Shown here: positions 1 through 3,546 of the stretch, one piece after another
How the letters are laid out: each line of letters opens with the position of its first letter
Position numbering within the stretch: the first letter of the stretch is position 1
Made by a program: the position numbers and the translations under genes
Source: an uncultured Lachnospiraceae bacterium
GTDB taxonomy: Bacteria; Bacillota; Clostridia; Lachnospirales; Lachnospiraceae
DNA length: 10,045 bases
Assembly (NCBI GenBank): GCA_949346185.1
Contig: CASGVX010000057.1
Span: forward strand, 1-10,045
Direction: 5' to 3'
The notes under the pieces: model-generated
What the model saw: the letters and a program-made list of their open reading frames with translations, nothing else
What the model was told of the DNA's origin: nothing
Database searches by the model: none

Positions 1-229
1 AGAAAATCCGAAGGGAGTGAGTGAGATGTGCCGGATTATGGAAGATATGAGGAATGAATCCTTGCAGGAAGGGATGAAGCAGGGGATGAAGCAGGGGATA
101 AAAGAAGGGATGAATGAGGCGGCGCTTCGCATGCTGGCTGCTAGAAAATACGCTTTGGAAGAAATAGCGAATATTTCAGGGCTATCCCTTGAAGAAGTAA
201 ATAGGCTGAAAGCGGAGAGGAATGCTTAA
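1..229 (+). CDS. Rpn / PD-(D/E)XK transposase-family nuclease, C-terminal end (5' partial)
   Basis: The reading frame is open from the first bases of the window, so this is the tail of a longer gene. The visible residues read ENPKGVSEMCRIMEDMRNES, then a repetitive GMKQ-GMKQ-GIKE-GMNE stretch, then a helical end with LEEIANISGLSLEEVNRLKAE, closing at TAA (227-229). This layout (MC-x-MEDMRNE, Glu/Gly/Lys repeats, HTH-like LSLEEV end) is typical of the C-terminus of Rpn recombination-promoting nucleases, also annotated as PD-(D/E)XK nuclease family transposases. The catalytic domain would lie upstream of the window and cannot be checked. A GTG at 17 could be called as a start, but no ribosome binding site supports it and the upstream codons fit the family. 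Function beyond family membership is inference; the full-length copy could also be degraded upstream. Confidence 0.72.
   Translation, partial: ENPKGVSEMCRIMEDMRNESLQEGMKQGMKQGIKEGMNEAALRMLAARKYALEEIANISGLSLEEVNRLKAERNA
71..118 (+). repeat. Four tandem 12-bp in-frame repeat units
   Basis: Two identical units GGGATGAAGCAG (71-82, 83-94) are followed by two diverged ones, GGGATAAAAGAA (95-106) and GGGATGAATGAG (107-118). They encode GMKQ, GMKQ, GIKE and GMNE. Because the unit is a multiple of three, gain or loss of a unit keeps the frame, and copy number is likely to vary between relatives. Confidence 0.8.
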
Positions 230-241
230 GGCAGAATTGAT

Positions 242-278
242 GGGCCGAATCTGAATACGATTTCCGGCCCGATATTTT
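242..278 (+). terminator. Rho-independent terminator after the Rpn-family gene
   Basis: The left arm GGGCCGAAT (242-250) pairs with ATTTCCGGCCC (ending at 270), with a small bulge and a short A/T-rich loop. It is followed by GATATTTTTG. It starts 13 bp after the stop codon, as expected for a terminator of that gene. Confidence 0.65.
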
Positions 279-338
279 TGTCCAATGTGAAATCATATGA
301 TTGATAAAAATCTCTTCTTGATGATTTGTTGCTAGATA

Positions 339-536
339 TTATGGATGAAAAGAAATCACCTCGTCAGGTGTGCAGTCCAGAGCAACACAAAGCCGTTCTA
401 GTGTCAATAAGGTTATGTTCTCATTTCTTTTTATGTTGTATATTGTCTTGTTGTCTATCCCGCCTTTTTTCATCAGGTAATATTGGGATGTCCCTTTCTT
501 TTCCATGGTTTTCCAAAGAGGACTGTAATCAGCCAT
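339..536 (-). CDS. Small XRE/Cro-CI-type helix-turn-helix regulator
   Basis: A 65-residue protein starting MADYSPLWKTMEKKG. Residues about 17-55 form a compact helix-turn-helix of the Cro/CI type: SQYYLMKKGGIDNKTIYNIKR followed by NITLLTLERLCVALDCTPDEV, the usual recognition-helix and 'LE-LC-ALDCTPDE' pattern of short XRE regulators. An ATG at 623 would add 29 residues. The ATG at 536 is preferred because AAGGGGATTTT lies directly before it, giving a good ribosome binding site. The protein is essentially only a DNA-binding domain, with no ligand or protease domain. Such short regulators often sit in mobile or accessory regions and bind palindromes near their own promoter; a candidate lies at 585-598. 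No partner gene is evident: the gene converges on the Rpn-family gene and diverges from the SymE-like gene about 430 bp away. Confidence 0.82.
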   Translation of the reverse strand: MADYSPLWKTMEKKGTSQYYLMKKGGIDNKTIYNIKRNENITLLTLERLCVALDCTPDEVISFHP

Positions 537-584
537 AAAATCCCCTTGCCTTTCTGTAGCAGGTATAACTGAATGTTCACGTTG

Positions 585-598
585 TGCGATATGTCGCA
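585..598. promoter_or_regulatory. Candidate operator palindrome upstream of the XRE gene
   Basis: TGCGA (585-589), four bases TATG, then TCGCA (594-598) form a perfect 5-bp inverted repeat about 50 bp upstream of the XRE start. Position and symmetry suit an autoregulatory site for a small XRE dimer. No clear -35/-10 pair could be assigned around it, so this is a suggestion only. Confidence 0.3.
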
Positions 599-623
599 AG
601 CGCAATATCTGTATATCAAACAT

Positions 624-968
624 ATTTGGTTTCCGTAGTAATGCAATTTATTATTAATGTGTTCATCAATATTATGAACTAATAAATTGATATGTAACAG
701 AACGATAGTATGCGTAATGATAATATACGTTACGTAAATATACGTTGTGAAAATAATCGTAATAGCATTTTAGTATTTATATTGATAATATATTTACATG
801 CTAGTTTATATATGAGATATCAAACACTTGCATAAGTAGGAAAATAACTAATTACTTACTTATCATTCCGAGGATATGCAACAATAAGTATAAAACATTT
901 TACTATGCCTGAATATCTTCGCAAAAACGAATATAGTCAGTTATTTGCAATATTGACGAGGAGACTAA
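624..968. other. AT-rich intergenic region with palindrome and direct repeats
   Basis: No convincing gene in this 345-bp stretch, which is far richer in A/T than its neighbours. It contains the inverted repeat GTTCAT (661-666) / ATGAAC (674-679), extended by TTATTA (651-656) / TAATAA (680-685) with a four-base bulge on the left. It also has a 10-bp direct repeat AATATACGTT at 722-731 and 737-746, a 15-bp period, within a cluster of CGTA/TACG words (about 710-765). These could be protein-binding sites for the divergent flanking genes. No clear sigma-A promoter was identified. Confidence 0.5.
958..963 (+). promoter_or_regulatory. Ribosome binding site in front of an ATG that leads into a stop
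   Basis: GAGGAG (958-963) sits five bases before ATG (969-971), a good initiation geometry. The frame from that ATG is only four codons (M S K S) before TAG at 981-983. It is the best initiation signal near the SymE-like gene, yet it is out of frame with it by one base, which suggests a disrupted start. Confidence 0.6.
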
Positions 969-1005
969 ATGAGTAAATCATAGTTTCAAGGTAGTTGGTT
1001 TGATA

Positions 1006-1320
1006 ATGGAAAGGAATCGGCCGCCTGCTATTGTAATGAAGGGAGCATGGTTGAAAGAGTGGGGCTTCGAAAAGGATACGCCGATTGCTGTATATTGCGA
1101 GAACGATAAATTGACCGTTGTCAAACAGGATGACAAAAAAAGAGTTAGGAGAATAAAAGTCTATGGGCAGTATTGTCAGAATAAGCCCACGACTGCGATT
1201 ATTTTGAAAGGGAAATGGTTGAAGAAGTGGGGCTTTGAGTGGGGTACCTCGGTTGTTGTGCGGTGCGAGTATGGCAAATTGACCATTACTAAAAAAGGTG
1301 CAGAGGAAGAGGACAGCTAG
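1006..1320 (+). CDS. SymE-like protein with two tandem AbrB-type domains; 5' end possibly frameshifted
   Basis: The product (104 residues from ATG 1006; TTG at 1000 also possible) contains the SymE-family signature twice: PPAIVMKGAWLKEWGF then CENDKLTVVK, and TTAIILKGKWLKKWGF then CEYGKLTITK. The halves match at about 19 of 36 aligned residues and are 56 codons apart. Escherichia coli SymE, an SOS-induced RNA-cleaving or nucleoid-acting toxin held down by the antisense RNA SymR, has a single such domain. The second half begins RRIKVYGQY; the matching start of the first half, SFKVVG, is encoded in frame from about 982, upstream of any usable start codon and behind TGA at 970-972. The well-placed ribosome binding site serves an ATG at 969 in another frame, closed by TAG. 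Either a one-base indel has damaged the gene or a shorter protein starts at 1000/1006. Toxin activity is inference; no antisense RNA promoter could be assigned. Confidence 0.7.
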   Translation: MERNRPPAIVMKGAWLKEWGFEKDTPIAVYCENDKLTVVKQDDKKRVRRIKVYGQYCQNKPTTAIILKGKWLKKWGFEWGTSVVVRCEYGKLTITKKGAEEEDS

Positions 1321-1433
1321 CGTGATTGCATTGTTTTCCATGTGGCTGATGTGGTAGGTGGTGATATCTGCTGTCTCGGTCGGTTCTGCTTGGGTGAATC
1401 CATGCGTCAGGCGCAGGTGCTCCGGAATATTTA

Positions 1434-1478
1434 AGAAAAGCCATACCTCAATTTACAGGGGTACGGCTTTTCTCTTGC
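1434..1478 (+). terminator. Strong hairpin terminator, probably bidirectional
   Basis: AGAAAAGCCATACC pairs with GGGGTACGGCTTTTCT (1458-1473) around a short loop; the stem is nearly perfect and the right arm ends in TTTTCTCTT. On the other strand the right arm likewise ends in TTTTCTTAAAT, so it can stop transcription from the SymE-like gene and from the minus-strand gene ending at 1685. Confidence 0.8.
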
Positions 1479-1653
1479 TTTATAGGATTAGGGTGTCAAA
1501 AGGTCTGAATTTCCCTTGCAGGCCAATTTCTCCAACCTTGCACCACAATATCTATCAACGATGCGCCGCATCGACTCAAGATATTGTGGCACAATTTTGA
1601 AAAAATTTGCTCTGCAATGAAAATGGATCTTTTGACACCCTAACCTTTATAGG
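1478..1653. mobile_element. MITE-like palindromic element with 9-bp target duplication
   Basis: The element spans 1487-1644 (158 bp) and is bounded by the direct repeat CTTTATAGG at 1478-1486 and 1645-1653, a likely 9-bp target duplication. Its ends are inverted repeats: ATTAGGGTGTCAAAAGGTC (1487-1505) against the complement of the right end, GTTAGGGTGTCAAAAGATC, 17 of 19 matching. Inside are a perfect inverted repeat CCACAATATCT (1543-1553) / AGATATTGTGG (1579-1589) and a central CGATGCG-C-CGCATCG (1559-1573). The centre of symmetry falls at the midpoint of the element, and the intervening arms are also similar to each other's complement. No transposase is encoded, so it would depend on a full-length element elsewhere. 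The parent family is not identified. Transcribed, it would form a long hairpin at the 3' end of the neighbouring minus-strand gene. Confidence 0.8.
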
Positions 1654-1684
1654 AAAAAACTATGGCATTTGCAAAGTTTTTCTA

Positions 1685-3157
1685 CTATTGTAGATGAGTT
1701 CTCTTAGTGGCAATCACCCGGTCTACCTTGTAATTGCATTTGGTGTATTTGCAGCCAGAGTACAGCATGTATACATAGCTTCCGTAGGTTGTTACTCCCT
1801 CGGCCATGGCAGGCAGCGTTCTCTTATTAATAATTGACCCTTTTCCCACGCCACCCTTGCTGCTGGGGGAAGCCAGATTTGGCTTGTAGGTGCGGATCTG
1901 TGATACATAGCCGCTCTGGGAAGAATATTGGCGGTAGCTTCTGGTCATGTACATATAGCCATCCTTGTCGAAGGTGATTCCCTGCACCTTAGATGGGATT
2001 GCCATGCGGTATTTTTGGGTCAGCGTGCACATGCCGTTTTTCTTGGTGACCTGATAGCCATACATATTGCTGGAGGAGCCGGATTTATTTGCCGCTGCCC
2101 ATAGGATTCCGTCATTGTATGCCAACACTTGGGGCTTTACGTCCAGTTTCATATATCCGGTGTAATCGCTGAGGGTAGTGAAGCTGGATCCGCTATTCAC
2201 TGCGGAAGTGATAACGGAATAGGGAAAATATGCCACATTGTTGCCCTTGGACACCCACACATTGGTTCCATCATATGCCAGAGCATTTGCCTGAGCCTTG
2301 TTTGGAAGAACTAGGGTGGTGATGTAAGAGTGGGTGGACAGGTTCATGATGTAAATGACAGTTTCATCCTGCTCATAATAGTCATAGGCAGAAATCAAAT
2401 AATATCCTCCAGCTTGGCAGATTCCCTGAGGAATCATTTTCTTAGCCGCAAATCCACCCACGTTGGTGGTTATCATTCCCGGAATGGGGAATGACTTGCT
2501 GTAGGTGCTGTATTTTTTGAGGGCGGCATACTTCTTGTAGGCGGGGGATTTCTTGAATTTCGCCTTGCTGGAGTAGGTTTTCGCCGTCTTGGAAGTTGCG
2601 CCGATGGCACCGGTTTTTGCAGAGACGATATTGGAGAATACGCTCTCTGCCACGATATTATTCTCGCTGGTGTAGGCAGTCATTTTAAAATAATATGTCT
2701 TATTCTGGGTCAGACCCGTCTTTACATATTTTACAGTTGCGTTGCTCTTAATGGTCTTGATCAGGCTATAGGTACCTGTCTTGCTGGTGCTGTAATATAT
2801 TTTGTAGCCCATGGCATTGGAGATTTTACCCCAATAGATTTTAATTCTCTTATTTCCGCCTTTTACCAGAGAAATGGACGGCGTCTGAGGCGGGTCCACA
2901 ATTCCGGGGGTGGTGGAAGGTGTTGCAGAGGGTTCTGCAGATGGTGCTGTCGTGGGCGAGGCGGATGGCTTCGCCGTTGGAACATCGATGGCAGGACCGG
3001 TGGCGACCGTATCCGAAGGAGTTACTGTGCCAGCAGAATCGTTCGTTTCGCTGGCTACAGATGGAACGGGTTCTGCGGCAACGGAGCTCTGTGCTGCCCC
3101 TGCGCCTGTTAATACCAGCCCCCAGGTCAGGAGCCATGCTGTAAATTTTTTGCTCAT
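1685..3157 (-). CDS. Secreted protein: signal peptide, Ser/Thr/Pro linker, fibronectin type III domain, propeller-like C-terminal domain
   Basis: 490 residues from ATG 3157, which has AGAGG nine bases upstream; an in-frame ATG at 3214 lacks such a site and would put 19 residues before the signal peptide. Residues 1-28 are a signal peptide (MSKK, hydrophobic FTAWLLTWGLVLTGAGAA, likely cleavage after SSVAA). Residues about 29-92 are a low-complexity Ser/Thr/Pro/Ala linker (repeats like PSASPTTAPSAEPSATPS). Residues about 93-182 form a fibronectin type III domain (IKIYWGKISNAMGYKIYYST, then LTQNKTYYFKMTAY). A Lys/Tyr-rich segment (190-221) leads to a domain of about 270 residues with spaced beta-strand phrases (MIPQGICQAGGYYLISAYDY, LAYDGTNVWVSKG, VLAYNDGILWAAAN, VQGITFDKDGYMYMT, AEGVTTYGSYVYMLYSG) that suggest a beta-propeller. 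No sortase motif or enzyme signature is seen. Probably exported to surface or medium; substrate unknown. Confidence 0.85.
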   Translation of the reverse strand: MSKKFTAWLLTWGLVLTGAGAAQSSVAAEPVPSVASETNDSAGTVTPSDTVATGPAIDVPTAKPSASPTTAPSAEPSATPSTTPGIVDPPQTPSISLVKGGNKRIKIYWGKISNAMGYKIYYSTSKTGTYSLIKTIKSNATVKYVKTGLTQNKTYYFKMTAYTSENNIVAESVFSNIVSAKTGAIGATSKTAKTYSSKAKFKKSPAYKKYAALKKYSTYSKSFPIPGMITTNVGGFAAKKMIPQGICQAGGYYLISAYDYYEQDETVIYIMNLSTHSYITTLVLPNKAQANALAYDGTNVWVSKGNNVAYFPYSVITSAVNSGSSFTTLSDYTGYMKLDVKPQVLAYNDGILWAAANKSGSSSNMYGYQVTKKNGMCTLTQKYRMAIPSKVQGITFDKDGYMYMTRSYRQYSSQSGYVSQIRTYKPNLASPSSKGGVGKGSIINKRTLPAMAEGVTTYGSYVYMLYSGCKYTKCNYKVDRVIATKRTHLQ

Positions 3158-3176
3158 ATAAAATAACCTCTTTTCT

Positions 3177-3220
3177 GTGCTGTCAGATTTGACATATGGT
3201 ATGGCAGACAGCACTCTGCC
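3177..3220 (-). promoter_or_regulatory. Mutually exclusive hairpins in the leader of the secreted-protein gene
   Basis: The arms GTGCTGTC (3177-3184) and GACAGCAC (3207-3214) make a perfect 8-bp stem whose base lies six bases upstream of the AGAGG ribosome binding site (3167-3171). GGCAGA (3203-3208) and TCTGCC (3215-3220) make an alternative 6-bp stem that overlaps the first. The two cannot form together. This could be a translational or antitermination switch, or chance. Confidence 0.35.
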
Positions 3221-3339
3221 GAATTGCTGTAAATAGTAACAACGGTTTCTATTTCTGAATCCTAACGGAAGAAAATGTCAATATTGTAACCAAATTGTTC
3301 GGAATTTTTGTCATTTCTTATGATTTCACATGGATATTA

Positions 3340-3348
3340 TGATATAAT
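3340..3348 (+). promoter_or_regulatory. Extended -10 promoter for the hybrid kinase gene
   Basis: TGATATAAT (3340-3348) matches the extended -10 consensus TGnTATAAT exactly. No good -35 is found 16-18 bases upstream, which extended -10 promoters tolerate. It would start transcription near 3355 and give a leader of about 190 nt before the ATG at 3547. Confidence 0.65.
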
Positions 3349-3376
3349 AAATGCTATGTATTGATATAAATATTAA

Positions 3377-3514
3377 GAGTTGCTTGCGCAACTCCGTTAT
3401 GTGCAGATAGCGTGCACAGGATTCGCGATATCAAAAACTATGATGCCACTATTTGCGGCATTTGCTGAAAAAAGCAGAATTTCGGCGTTTGCATGCTTAT
3501 GTAATGGGCGCATG
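3377..3514 (+). promoter_or_regulatory. Hairpin-rich 5' leader of the hybrid kinase gene
   Basis: The leader holds GAGTTGC (3377-3383) / GCAACTC (3388-3394), a perfect 7-bp stem with a four-base loop. Further short pairs are GTGC / GCAC (about 3401-3416), ATGCC (3443-3447) / GGCAT (3457-3461), TGCT (3463-3466) / AGCA (3473-3476) and CATGC (3492-3496) / GCATG (3510-3514). None is followed by a long T-run. It does not match the cyclic-di-GMP or other common riboswitch consensus sequences I know. It may be a structured leader of unknown type. Confidence 0.35.
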
Positions 3515-3546
3515 TTGGCAGGATTGATACAAATGGAGGAGCGAGT

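Noticed and set aside
710..765. A CRISPR-like or iteron array in the AT-rich region
   Set aside because: Only two exact copies of a 10-bp word are present, without regular spacers or a Rep or Cas gene.
937..1341. A 134-codon minus-strand frame opposite the SymE-like gene
   Set aside because: It mirrors the SymE-like coding strand, has no ribosome binding site, and its translation is a low-complexity shadow. An antisense RNA like SymR remains possible but no clear antisense promoter was found.
1358..1600. An 80-codon plus-strand frame after the SymE-like gene
   Set aside because: It runs through the terminator and into the MITE, has no family resemblance and no ribosome binding site.
2850..3161. 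Several frames of 74-95 codons overlapping the Ser/Thr/Pro linker
   Set aside because: They are out-of-frame readings of the low-complexity linker of the secreted-protein gene.
3253..3281. A minus-strand TTGACA (3276-3281) as -35 of the secreted-protein promoter
   Set aside because: No acceptable -10 hexamer lies 16-18 bases downstream, so the promoter was not called.
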